Source: Syngnathus acus
Lineage: Eukaryota; Chordata; Actinopteri; Syngnathiformes; Syngnathidae
Assembly: GCF_901709675.1 (NCBI RefSeq)
Contig: NC_051101.1
Location: 5,912,501 to 5,976,500 of the forward strand
Direction: 5' to 3'
DNA: 64,000 nt
Position numbers and translations under genes: made by a program. The notes beneath the pieces were generated by a model. That model did not search any database. It was not told where the DNA came from and saw nothing but the letters and a program-made list of their open reading frames with translations. Positions within the stretch are counted from its first letter, which is position 1. Every line of letters begins with the position of its first letter. Positions 1 through 13,100 of the stretch are shown here, in pieces.

Positions 1-476
1 ATAAATTTAAGAGTCAATAACAGACTGTTTAAGTGACTGATTAGATCCTGCATGAGACGCAAGTGTGTTATGGCAACAAAGTCAACAGTTACAGAATAAC
101 AATAATCATCCGTGGGAATGTTACTGCAGGGCATACTGTACATATTTCCATGTTCAGTGTAGCGCTTCAGTATTGAAATCAGTCCTACAAAGATTTAGTT
201 GGTGATGTGTTGTTTCACGTCAACTCAGGTGTTTATACAATTATTGTTCGGAAAGTCATCACACAATCAACATGTTTGCAATATGTATTATTATTATTAT
301 TATTATTACAAAAAAGTAATTTCAGATTTAGTATGTTTTTATTCTAGAAACACATTACATATGCAATTGAGTAGCAATTCACTTGAGTCACTTCCAATGC
401 TAGCGAATCGTATTACATTAAAAATCGAGTGTTTGGAAAGCACCGAATGTTCTCCTTCTTCTCAGGGTTTGACAGG

Positions 477-591
477 GTTTGTTCAAGGTCACAATTTTGA
501 ACTTGTTCAAAATTTCCTTGTGGCATGAAAACAAAAGCTGTTGGCGAACGTCTGGCAAAAGGTTTGCACACATCCGTGACCTTGAACAAAC
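477..591. repeat. 16-bp perfect inverted repeat with TCAAGGTCA sites
   Basis: gtttgttcaaggtcac (477-492) and its exact reverse complement (576-591) lie 83 bp apart. Each arm contains TCAAGGTCA, the consensus extended half-site of ERR/NR5A-type nuclear receptors. They could be regulatory sites or the arms of a decayed element. Confidence 0.5.
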
Positions 592-981
592 ACTGACGGA
601 CTGTGATTTGAACAAGCATTATGCTACCGTCGCCAACAATGGAAAATATTCGCACCTCGGTCGGAGCAGGACTTAGCTTCAACTACGACAGGTGTACGGA
701 TAGATAACGTCATGTTTTTGTTGCTCTCTACTGTCAAAATGTACAAGCTCTATGTTGGTGTAAATGATTAGTGAATTGAGATGGTTACAGACGCATGGAG
801 CTTCCATTGTAGATTAAAAATGTTTGACATTCAACCTATTTGTATGTTCGCACCTGTTTTCACGTACGTTTTGTGTTTTTGTATGTTAAACGAATTTTCC
901 AGTCATTTATTATTATTTTTTTTACTTCACATTGGCAGTTCCTCGCTAATGTAGACGGTAAATGAATATATCCAAGATCTC

Positions 982-1321
982 TGTCACGATTCGTCCCCGG
1001 TTGCTTTATTATGTCTGTTACCATGGTTTCTGTTCGCGTCGCCCCTCCTCTCCTGTGTCACCTCAATCAATGTAACTAACCACAGTCACCTGCCTCTTGT
1101 TACCTGTTTTGTATTTAAGTCCTGTCTGCCCCTCACTTCCAGTCGGATCATTGTTGTCGTCATGTCTCGATGTCGTCACGTCTGTAGTCTTCTTGTCTCA
1201 AGTCCCGGTCAGTCAGTCCAGTTATTGTTTTGTTAAGTTGTGTCAGTTTGCCTTTTGAGTTTGCTCGGTAAACCCTGGTCCAAGCTGCACTTGGTTGCCC
1301 TGCTCCATCCGTTCCATGACA
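982..1321 (+). mobile_element. solo LTR of an LTR retrotransposon, copy 1
   Basis: This 340-bp element begins TGTCACG and ends CATGACA, flanked by the perfect 5-bp duplication atctc (977-981 and 1322-1326). It aligns along its length with the copy at 57231, including the ending ccctggtccaagctgca. A TATA-like tatttaag lies at 1112-1119. TG...CA ends, a 5-bp duplication and a promoter-like core are the marks of an LTR, probably Ty3/Gypsy type. There is no internal coding region, so it is a solo LTR. Confidence 0.78.
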
Positions 1322-2527
1322 ATCTCGATGTCAAAGGAGGAAACAGGCAGGGCTGACATGCTCACTCTTGACTTGGTAAGGTGTTGTATTAAGTTTCAGC
1401 AGTAAGAGATTTGTTTATGCATTGTGACCTTTTCCGTGTGATAAAAAAATCTTTGTGTATATGTTGTTTGCTCTTTTAACCTTTTTCTGCAAAGAGGAAT
1501 AGCAAACAGCAGTGTACCAGTTGTGGCTTGTATCTAATTTGATGGCACAGTCTATTGGGGCTTGGCCTACTTAGAATGCGAGCTGCATCTCTTCTTAAAA
1601 AGGAGACCTTACAGGCAGTGCAGTGCGGAGCAGAGGCTAACCATAAACAGTATAAACAAGAACACAGAAGGTGCTGCTTGATGCGCTTATGGAAGGGAGA
1701 ATGTTTTAGCAGCGATGTGTAAGCATGGGAGGCTTTCTGCCTTCCTGCCCATGCATGTGAACAATCAGAAAACAAAGTCAAACTAATGATTCAAATTATT
1801 TTTCCATTGTAGTTATCTTCTCTACTTTACAATGATATTCTTTTTCAATCCAATAATGCCAACAGTGTCCACATTAAAATGAATAAAATAGTTGAATTTG
1901 TGTATTACCTGTTCAAATACTTAGGCAAGAATGGAACAGAGGCTTTGCAATTTTAGTGACGCCAACGACTACATCAACATTTATTTGCCAATGTAGTGCG
2001 TGCCTTCACACAAACGACAGTGTTGTCTTTACAATGGCAATATACGTACTTTAGCAGACATGTGACATATTTAGTCTTTCTAATTGGATAGAAGACCAAT
2101 TCAAAAGCACAGTTGAGCCCCAAAGTACCTTGCTGGTTCCAGCAGGTGGCAGTTCTGAGCTCAACTGGCACGATTTGTACAATCATTGCCATGGTAATCT
2201 CTTCTCATAATGTCAACACATGATCTGCATCCCTTGCACTATCTGCAAAAACTTAACTATAACTTGCCTTTAGATTGAAGTTGACATGCAGACATAGACT
2301 GTGGATGAGGAGGAGGAGGAAAGAGGAGTTATTGTTGGTAAGGGTCATCAGCACCGTTGATTTCTTTGGAGACACATCAGTGGAAAGTTCCTTGGAAATG
2401 TATTCAGCGGATTCCTTTAAGAGTGCAAGTTGAGGGAAGGCTGCTGAGGTGGTCTTTTTTTGTTTCGTGGTGCTTAACGGCGACCTCGTAAATGGACGTC
2501 TAGTGAGAGGTCCTCCTTCCTCTTATC

Positions 2528-2595
2528 ATGGATGGATGGATGGATGGATGGATGGATATAGATTATAAAGGATGGATAGATAGATAGATATAGAT
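2528..2595. repeat. (ATGG)n/(GATA)n microsatellite
   Basis: Tandem atgg units are followed by a short spacer and gata units. Confidence 0.9.
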
Positions 2596-5500
2596 GTATT
2601 TATAGAAATTAACATGGTGTGGCCAGTAGCAAGATATAGAACTTTAAACCACACACACACACACATACTGTATGTATAATGCACACATGTACGCATAATT
2701 TCACACGATTCATGATTATGACCTTTATGTACTTTTGTGTTTAAAGTTCTTTAAATGAGAAATTAGTTAAGCTAAAAAGTGAGACCACCAACAAGCTTAC
2801 ATGAGTGGTGTCTTTCTTCTTCAGGGTATCATCTTGGGAAAAGGTTAATCTTTCTTTTAATTAGTCCATTAAATTTAAGGCTAAATGGGTTTGAATAACC
2901 TCCATGTAAAAAAACTTCACCACTGTGTTTGCAACTCCACATTCCTAAAGTCTCCCAAGTACATAGTGACCTCAAAGTTTCTTGTCCAGCTTTAGTCTTG
3001 CTGCCTTGCACCATTAATATCCGTGGTATGTGGCTTGACTGTTGAAGAAGCAGAAGCCAATGTCCCTAAACTGTGACGGCGTCAAATGTCAGCACTAAGT
3101 GGACCTGATGTGCAGGACTGAAATAACGAACAAATCTTCACAGGACAGTTTGTACTTGAGTAGGAGGAGTTGCAAAACCATCTTCACTAAGAAACTTCTT
3201 TTTTTTTCATCTGTGAAGAAGGCTTTTGACTTTCCAACTAATTAAAACGTTAACCATAATGTTATGTGTGGCATACATATTCAAGGAAAGTATGTTTTTG
3301 TAATTATAATAAAAAAGTATATATATATATTTATGATTTTGGGTTTTTCATGCGTCATGGTGCTCACAAAAGCTGCTACTCTGCCTGTATCTTTAAGTAG
3401 TGTTTCCTGTTTTGTGATTTACCATGTTACCTTTACAAAACAACTTCAGCTTGGTACTCATTATTGCTCAGCATTGTTTGTTTCCACTCAGTGTTGATTT
3501 GAGTGTTGATAGTAATAACTTGTCTGAATATTACATTGAAGGAAAATTTTGATCTGATATTTGGCACCTCATACACAGCCCTAATGGCTGAGCAAGCCCT
3601 ACTTAACCTCCACCCTTGTAAGTGCTGTATCAACAACATGCCATCATGTGATTCCCCAAATCAGTCTAGTCAAATCAGTCACATCCAGCCTCCCTTGCAG
3701 CTCAGAGTCAACGTTTTGTGAAGAATGAGGCAAATGGGGGGTACACAGACCAGCGAAACATGATTGGACAATCACAGAAAGAGATGTGAAATCAATTTTG
3801 GAGTGTAACATATCGACCACACACAGTCAATCTTAATACATGTGCACTCATCCCCACAGAATAAACCAGATCTAGCTCAAACCAAGCCACTGAAAACCAG
3901 CTACATCATCAAAGTGGCAAGCCTGGGAGACGTACAGTATTTGCATAAATGTAGTGCATGGAAATGATGAGCTAGAGAATTTTTCACTCACCTGAACTTC
4001 CAATCTCTGTCTACCCCTCCTCTTTCTCTTTTCTATTGACTCTGTACCAAGCATACATTATTTTTATAAAACCAAGGAAACTATAAAGGACTTCATACTG
4101 AATTAGATAAAATTGCATATCTTGCTCTTCTTGTGATTGGGGATGTTGTTCTTTCTGGCTGGTCGAGAGGCATTGCTGCTTGACCTCTAGCCATTCGTAG
4201 CAGTCAAATGATGATGATTTTAAAGTCGAAACTGAGCTCTTTAAAATCACGAGGAGCTTTTGAAGCAAGGTTATAATTTGTGCTACCCGGCCGTATACAG
4301 TAAGGTGCAGGAAACTGTCTGTGCAGCAGAGCGGCAGAAAAAAGCAGGTCGTGCTGATGCAACCACAGCAGTTGCTGAGACGTAACATGGTTTTATCATA
4401 TATGGTAATGCTGATGCTTGGATTAATCTCTTTTATTTCGAATGGTCTTATAGTTACACAGAATTATTCAAGGAATAAGTAATGACGCATCACTGTAAAT
4501 GGGCTATTAGTCCTTATTGCTTCGCTTGACTTTAATGCCTGAGCTCACAGGCATATTCAGCTTGCTGCTGTCTTATTTCAATAGTGACCATCCCAAGAAG
4601 TATTGCTGTCATAAATAGAGCAGGTACCCTTCTCAAGGAAGGAGATTTCCAATAGGATGTCACTCATTTAGGATAGGCAGAGAGCACAGAGCTGGGATCA
4701 CGAAGGCAATTCAAGAGTCAGACAGATGGCAGTTGTGATAGTTTTCGTCATGGAACATTTGGGAAAAGACTACAAGTGCAAAATGAAGTTTCATGTAATG
4801 GGATTTGAGTTATTGGGAGGGAAAAAATCAATTCTGATATTTTGGGGAACTGCATCAAAGCCTGGTTTTAATTTAATTTGTCCTGAGTTTAGCACACCTA
4901 GAATATTGCTCTGAGAGAAGCCATCAAAGTCTTGTCACTTGAAAGAATGAAAAGAATGTCTATGTCTGGCAAACTTTGGCGTTGTCATGTAGGAATGCCA
5001 CTTTCCCTTTTCCTGCCCTTGTTATTGTTAGCGTTGTCTTTTTGTTCTGATTAATGAAGTGACACGGTCAATGCAGTGTCACAGCAGAGGATTTATGTCA
5101 TTAACTCACAATAGGATCGGAGTTTATTTCCACTCTATGAATTGCATGGCTCTTTGTTGTTCGTCTGTTCAGATAATTCACTCCCGGATGATCTGCTGGA
5201 TAGTACACAACCCACCTCCTTTTCTGACCTGTGTCTCAGCCTGTGGTGACATCACATCTGCAGCTTGCCATATAAGGGAATGTGATGGAGGGGGAACATT
5301 ACTGTGCGCTTTGTGACTCAATTGCTGCAGCAGTGAGACTTCAGTGCTGCATTTTAGGCATCCTGCTGCTTCTTGCCTAAGCCTCGTGCAGTGGATCCAT
5401 TTTTAGCTGGAGGACATGGCTTACTGGCAATGTCCCTTTGAAAGATTCTTACAAAAAAAAAAACTTACACCGTCAGCTGATAGTACTCTGTTCTGGTTTG

Positions 5501-6153
5501 TGAGCCTGAGTGAATATGAACTAATAGCTGTTTGTTGGCTACATGACGAGTCTCTATTAAGACAGTAAGGACATGAAGCTAAATGAGATTGGTGAAGTGA
5601 TGTTTGTCTTGATGTGTTTGCTCTGCAAAGTTGAAGTTGTTTTCGGTATTATTCATGTGCTACAGCTCTATGTGCGTGTGTACTCTCTGGGCTTTCAAGA
5701 TCACCTAATTGGGAGGGATAGTAGGAAGTCATAAAGACTGAGTCAGCCACAATGGAAGAATTCCATTAAGTAGCAAATTAAAGAAACATAAACAGAAATA
5801 TGATGAATAAATCCTATCTCACAAATATTCATGGACACATCTGAACATAAACACACATCTCGTCAATGCAAACTCATCACTCACATACCACGAGTATTAA
5901 ATATGCTCTCGTACTATAGTTTGTCCATTCAAACTCTATTTAATATTTATTATTCTTGCTGCTGTTAGAATGAACAGCTTCCATCCATATATCATGTAGA
6001 TATTGAATTGATTCTATACAATGAAAAAATATGCTGTGTAAAATATTGGATGTTTCTGTGTCGTATTTCAAAAGTACTTTATCGCAAATGCACATGTTAA
6101 AGCAAGAAGCAATTATTATTATTATATGCAAATTGTATGCTTCTTATCCACAG

Positions 6154-7100
6154 GAAACGAAGTCCGTCTGCATCCAGGGATCCAAACCAAAAATACGACC
6201 AAAGGGAGGGGAGTGACCATTCGCAGTATGCCCCGACAGACGGAAGCATGCCCAGATCACCGTCTGACTATGGGGATGGGGACCCTCGGCGGGCTCCGCG
6301 GGGCCCACACTTGTACCCGGAAGTAAATGCAGCGTGGATTGGCTACAGGGACCGGCAGGGTCCTGGACGCTGGCACTCCCAGGAGTACCCTTTGGACCAG
6401 GAGCTAGATGGGCCGCACAATGAATATGAGCTCCAGAGGCAACGGCAGGAGGAGTTCCAGACGCGCTATCGCAGCGACCCTAACCTGGCACGCTATCCTG
6501 TTAAGCCGCAGCCCTATGAAGAGCAGATGAGAATGCATGCGGAGGTGGGACGCCTGAGGCATGAGCGACGTCACAGTGATGTCTCGCTAGCTTACACTGA
6601 ACAGGATGACCCAGGACCCATCCGGCTGTCACGTCAACATCTCACTGAGCGCCGTCCACCTATGGTGGGACAGCGATCTTACTCTGTTGACCGCTCCTCC
6701 CCGGGCCCCGTGGGTCCTGGCCTTGGAGGCCACAGAACATCAAACCACAGCCCCCCAACACCTCGCCGCAGCCCTGTGCTAGGTGACCGATCTGGCGATC
6801 TTCGAAGAGGTGACATGAGCGGAGGAGGGGACTCTATGAGGAGACAACATCACTTGGACCCCAATTCAGCTGTTCGCAAGACCAAGAGGGAGAAGATGGA
6901 AAGCATGTTGAGGAATGATTCTCTGAGCTCAGATCAGTCGGAGTCGGTACGTCCTCCGCCCCCGAAGCCCCACAAAACCAAAAAGGGAGGGAAAATGCGG
7001 CAGGTGTCACTGAGCAGCTCAGAAGAGGAGCTGGCAACTACGCCGGAGTACACCAGCTGTGACGATGTGGAGATAGAGAGTGAGTCAGTCAGTGAGAAAG
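6154..7100 (+). CDS. rims2: rims2 large exon, Ser/Arg-rich linker before PDZ
   Basis: This 947-nt exon starts after ...ttatccacag, where its first base completes a split codon, and ends before gtacgt in phase 1. It encodes the RIM linker with recognisable blocks RYRSDPNLARYPVKPQPYEE, SDVSLAYTE, NHSPPTPRRSP, KTKREKMESMLRNDSLSSDQ, RPPPPKPHK, and SLSSSEEELATTPEYTSCDD. It is rich in Ser, Arg and Pro and has no folded domain. The frame stays open past the donor for about 170 nt, but that part reads as intron. Confidence 0.95.
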
Positions 7101-10100
7101 GTACGTACAGAACACACCCCTTAAGCTTCACTCTTTCTGTATTTACTATGCTTTTTTCCCTGCAACTGCAATTTAAACTCCATTCTAATTTTAACAGCAT
7201 AATGTGGTTTTTTTTTTTCAGAGAAGGCAGATTTGGTGATTGTTCTTTCATGTTCATGTTAATCGTGTTTATATAACTGTAGCTGTCAGATATAACCTTC
7301 AGTTTCTGCATTCTTACTGTGTTGTTAAATATGTTAAGGGCTCTTTGTTTTCCTTTGCACAAAAAAACCATAAAACATTTGGTTCCCTTTATAAAATAAT
7401 TCTGCATATTCAAGACTACACTTGCATAAGTAAGGTATACTTGACATTCTATCACCATAGCAACTTGCCAAGAACACCAGAGATGGAAAACATTGAGTCT
7501 ACATGTGCTCTCAAGTGCGTGCGTGTGCGTGTGTGTTGGTGTACCCGTTAAAATGACAGTTTGACAGTTTGTTTGGTGCAGCCAATAATAATTGACAAGC
7601 TCATTTTTAAATACAAAAACCACAATACCTCATCCCTTGAAACATGCTCACCAGTTGACTACCGTGCCGCCCTGCAATTGATAATTGTTCTAAACTTGTT
7701 CAGCCCCCGCCAATATAGTCTCAATCTTGCATTGTTTTATTATGTAACTGTTGTGCTCCCTGACAGGCATACACCATACTGGTGATACATTATTGATGTG
7801 GGGCTTTCCAGGCAGCCACTAAAACTCAGTAGTGAGGCCGATTTTGGGTCAGTGTTTGTGTTGGTTCTTTCTCCACGTGTCTGTCCCCTACACACAAAAA
7901 ATAATGTAGGATTTAAATTGCATGTGATGCTATTCGAATGTTTTTTTCTGCCATCTTACATGGATTTATTATAAATGTAATTACTGAATCATTTGGCCAA
8001 CGTTTTAATGTATATTCATTTTATTTTCAAAATACAGAATAATGAGGCGTAATTATCTAATAGCAATAACATTGTAAAGATGACAGGGTTCATGATCCTT
8101 ATTATCCACAGTATCCTTACACAGTATGATATTGACCATGATTCTTGTAAGCTCCAAAATTGACCTTGACTCCTTTATACTGCAGCCAAAGCAAAACTAA
8201 AACAATCAACCTGCACCAAAGGCCAGATCGGCAAAGAGACAGAAAAGAGAGCGCAAAGCACCTTTTGGCCATATGTGGTCTGTCAGCATCTCAGGGTTTG
8301 TGCACTCAGCTTGCCCGGGTGAGGAGATGAGATGTAATAGCGGGCTAAGCAGGGCACTTTTTATACTCTCAAACCTCCAAAACCCCAAGGGTGCTCCTGG
8401 AGGGAGGAGGTTTTGATGGAATGTGAAGAAGGGGGGGGGCGTTAGGAGGCGAGAGGGTGTGCCAGCTGTAATGGGTCTGCCTCGTGCCTGTGAGAGCTGG
8501 TTACTGATTTACCGCTATGAACCTCTCCCTGTGTTTTACTCTTTATTGATTCCCCTGACACGCAGTCTCATAATAGTGCCGAACAGACAGAAAAGGGGAC
8601 TGGTTGGCTAACTACAGCAGTGAGGTGGGCATTGTGCTGTGATAGCCAAACATTCATAATGATTCATGGCTGTGGAAATCACAGTGTAGCTTTTAGACAA
8701 CTTGTAACCATTTCCTTTAACTAATCGCTGCTAGTGTAGCGGTTCACTTGCTTGACTCAGTCACATCATGGATGTAAGTGTGAATGGTGGCTTCTCTCGA
8801 TATGAGTGAATTGCGATCAATCCAGGGTGACCTCCGACTTAGGCTCCAGCTCCCTGCGCGCAAGCGTGTGCAGTTTAATTGGGGTAACACTATCACCTTG
8901 GTAACATACTGTACACAGTTTCACACGTGCCACTTTTCTGCACCTCTTGAGTTATAGTAAAACCAGCATCAATAATTAATGATCCAATTAATAGTTTACA
9001 CTGTTTTTTATTGAGCTGTCAAAGTGATGGAGAGCATGCTGGTGGTGAACTCCACCACCGCCTGCACTCTGCCTTCATCCTGAATCAGCACTATGTGGTG
9101 CCTAGGAGTCAGGGCCAACAAGCAGGGCTGGGCGTAGACTGCTGATACTCACAATTCACTGCCATGATAAGTTTCCTCACCCCTTGAAAAATACACAGTG
9201 CGTTGTTGGGCATCAGTGCCCAATTTTGGGGTGTCACTGTTAATAAAGCTTGAGGAGAGAATACTACAAGGCCCTTTGTGTTTTTTAACAGTTGTACACA
9301 ATGGCCTTGGAAAAGCAGTATTGTATATTGTAACAGTGTATATTAATATAACTTCAGGTTATAGTAATTTAATATAACAGAGCCAGTACGAGACAAACAA
9401 ATACAGTACAGATAACATCTTCCAGTCTCAAGACTTTGTTGAAGTTATTGGTGTGTTTGTAGGATTTCATTTGGTCAGTTCATCCAGAAGAACTTGCAAG
9501 ATTTATGCATCTATTCATTTTTTAGACCACTTATCCTGTTCAGGGTCAGAAGAAGCTGGAGCCTAAAGACGGACGACACCCTGTACTAGTCGATTGTCAG
9601 ACACTGTCACATGCACACCGTGACTGGGTAGAGATTGAACTCCTGCCCTACACTTCTATACTATGTGCAAAATCAAATTAGTTGGGTCGGTTGGGACAAA
9701 GGAGTGGAGGCAAACACCTTATTGGGTAATGAATTGATCAAGACCATATTGTCCATACAGTGCAATGTGATTTTAGAGCAATTATGTGAATTGTTCGTCT
9801 GCCAAAGAAAAAGTCTGGCCTCAGGCAAGGGATATGTTCACTGGAGTTTGTCTAGCATGCTGAAATACTCTCCAGTGTTTAGACTGCTGACACAAAAGCA
9901 GCTGGGGAGCATAATCACTGTTGTCAGCTGTTGTTAGAGGGTCACAGAGGCTAATGCCTTTCAAGGGAAAGTGTTTTATCAAAATGCATAATTTGTTTTC
10001 ACGCTAACGTCTGATGGCTGCAAGGATAGTTTTAATGATTATGATGATGATCCTTTCTCACTACTCTGGAGAAGACAACCATGTCTCCGAACAATTAACT

Positions 10101-13100
10101 TTTATGGATCTTTGGTCTGAGCCCATCGTAAGTGTAGTAATAGGTGAGTTCGGCCCTAATCAATTAATAACAAATATCAATCGATCTATACCGAGAATCT
10201 CAACGAGAAACAAGTTGATCAGCCAGTACTTTATGGTTTAAAAATGTTTCTCATGCTCTCTCTGTCTCGTGCCATGAATGAGTTATGGCCAATGAATGGT
10301 TCTTAAATGGTTAACTGCTGTTATAACTGTCCATATATGTACCATGGGTCTTCCCCTTCAATGAAAAAAGCTGTAATCGGAAGCTCATCTTTTATAGCTG
10401 CCCTTTGTGCACTTTAAATTGAGGTCAGTTCGCCTGTGTGCCGCTGTCATCTGAAGCCAAAGTTGAACATGAGAAGGGATTCCCCTTCTGTTGTGATGAT
10501 GAAACGATAGAAGCATGGTTACTTTTACAAATGATTGCTTGCTTATGTTTATAGTAGTAGTATCGACAGGTGCCTTTCATACCTGTGCCGTAAATTCAAA
10601 TTAATTTAAAGGGCTCAAAGTTATCCGTTTGTCTGTTCCTGAAGTGTTTGTTTGTGACTTTATGCACGTATTAATCCTACTTTCTGACTGACCAGAGTAT
10701 GAGAAAAAAAGCAAGACATTACATTTACCATACACATTATCTCCCGAGACCATCTACCCTCATACTCTTTGCGTACTTCGAAGAATGTAGAAGGTTGCTA
10801 AAAGTTGCACGTTTACTGAAATCTTCATTTGTTCAACACAACCAAAAGTTCTTTTTCCATCAATGACTCAAATGGCTCAGTAACAATGGTGAGCACTGTC
10901 ACGGAAGCAAAGTAATCCACATGCACACATTGATTGACGACTGACTGCGAGTTCAGTACAGTATCGTGTTTCGTTGGGAAGTCGGACTTGAGGGACTTAC
11001 TGGGAGTCGAACCAGAATCATTTCTGATGGACTGCTGTTTGTGTCGTAACCTCAACTGTCATTTTGCTTTTTCCATAGGGATGACACAGTGTATGGTTCT
11101 AGGAATTTGTGCGCTGGAGTCTTTGTGTATGAATGTGTGTCAGGTTGTGTCTTTGTTGTGTTTTGTGGTGTCCTCACTGCTCCCTCTTGCTGTCCTCTCT
11201 CATGTACGTACACCCTCCCCGCGCCTTACAGGAGATTTGGATGGCCATTGGTGGGACCATACGTCTTGGCATAGCAGCGAGGCCTCCCCAATGTCTTTGG
11301 TGAGACATGTGGAGTCTCCTCCCTCCTGCCTCGTAACCTCTATCTGTCTCTCTCTCTCTCTCTCTCTCTCCTTCTCCTCCCCTCATCCCCTGTATTCCAG
11401 AGTCTACTGTCATTTCACATTTCCTTTGTTTTATTTACACCTTTGCATGTTGTTTTTCTGTTTTCTTTCTGTTTTTATCCCACACCTTTAGGGGACAGTC
11501 AAAGGGGAAAAAGAAAAACAATTGAGCAGGCATTTATGTCTGAGCCAGCACACACCTTATCTGAGAGGCAAAAGAAAATGGTGCGCTTTGGGGGACACTC
11601 ATTTGAAGAGGACTTGGCATGGTGTGAACCGCAAGTTAAAGACTCAGGAGTTGATACGTGCAGTAGCACTACCCTAAACGAGGAGCATAGCCATAGTGAG
11701 AAGGTACTGAGACAATCTAGCCTGCCTTTTTTTTTTTGTATCTATTTATGACCTCCCCGTCTTTGTTTGCTCTGTGTCACTAAGTGTAAATAGGTGAGAT
11801 GTTTTTTTTTTTTTTTTGCGTTTTATTTGACGTCTAAAATCCCTTTCTTTTACTATTCTATTCCTTTTTGTTTCGGGGGTTAATTATGGCTGCACCTTGC
11901 TTGGTGTGGCTGAAAAGAAAACGTTTTGCAGGGCCACCCTCTTTGCTTGCTACTTGTACTTGCTGTTTTGCTCCCCAATAGAAAAAAAAACCCCACACAC
12001 CTCAATAGTTGTAGTAAAGATGACCACTGACTCTGAACTTCTCTGTTTGTCATGGCACAAAAGAATGTGTGTCCTCCTAGTTGCATGCTCGTTTTCGTAT
12101 GTTGTGTTGTTGCTCTGCAGCGGTCTTGTTAAGAGCGACAGGCAAACCTTAGGCCGTCCCTCTCACTCTGTTGCCCTCCCCCACAGCAACCAGTCCAGAT
12201 AAATCCTTCCCCTGGCCAATATTCCATTCACTTTTAGAAAAAAAAAAAACGTCAGCACACCTAATAGGGAAGATTGATTTTTTTGTTAACGTTTTTCTTT
12301 TTTCCCTTCCACTGCTGTCTGTTTTCACCCCATGTGTGTCTCACTGCTTTGTTGTGACACTTTTCATCTTTTCTTAATCTCTGTGTCTTTAATTTGGTTC
12401 CTCCGTCAAAGATGACCTTTTTAGTCCATTTCATAGTCTGCTTTCCCTTCAATTACTCTTCTTGAAAAGTGGTTGTACGTGTGTAGTGAATCTTCCGCGT
12501 GAAACGCTGCCCTTCTTTTCCCCATATTTGATGTGTCGGTTTAGTAATGCTGGGACTGCTTGCTTTTATCTGCATGTGGCACTGCATGATGCTCACTCCA
12601 CCCTTCACTCTAGCAGGTTCACAAAAGCTCTGCAAATGACAATACTATTGCAAATTTGTTAAGTATTTGAAGTTAAATATGTCATAAATGAAAAATCTTG
12701 TTTGTATTTTCTGAGTTATATATATATATACTGCTTGAGTGCCGAGCTTGAGTGAACTTTCCCCCTCTAAGTGAATAAACACTTCCTCAACTGCCTCCAT
12801 TCACTGAACTAAAGTGATCACATTCAAGTTTGTAAACACAAGATGTGTTGTTGCTCTGACCTCGTAGCATCCGGTGACGTGGCAGCCGTCCAAAGACGGG
12901 GATCGCCTAATAGGGCGGATTTTGCTCAATAAGAGAATGAAAGATGGAAGCGTGCCTCGAGACTCAGGAGCTCTGCTTGGTCTTAAGGTGAGCTTCCTCT
13001 GCTACTCTGTGCTCTCGTTTTGTGTGTTTCCTCACCACAACCTTGCTTTATTTGAGTTTTTAATGAGATTTGACTCTGGTCCTGATTACTATCTTTCTTT

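Larger units (their letters stand above)
1..6153. other. rims2 intron, upstream part
   Basis: I found no exon here. It holds a (TTA)n run near 285-306, a 16-bp inverted repeat with nuclear-receptor-like half-sites (477-591), a solo LTR (982-1321) and a GATG/GATA microsatellite (2528-2595). Short open frames in it show no family match. Confidence 0.6.
7101..11491. other. rims2 intron
   Basis: There is no convincing exon. It contains fragments of teleost interspersed repeat (about 8773-8866 and 9510-9630) and a (TC)n tract at 11340-11372. Confidence 0.6.

Noticed and set aside
6934-7623. 229-codon minus-strand open frame
   Set aside because: It overlaps the rims2 exon and intron in antisense and is a shadow with mixed composition.
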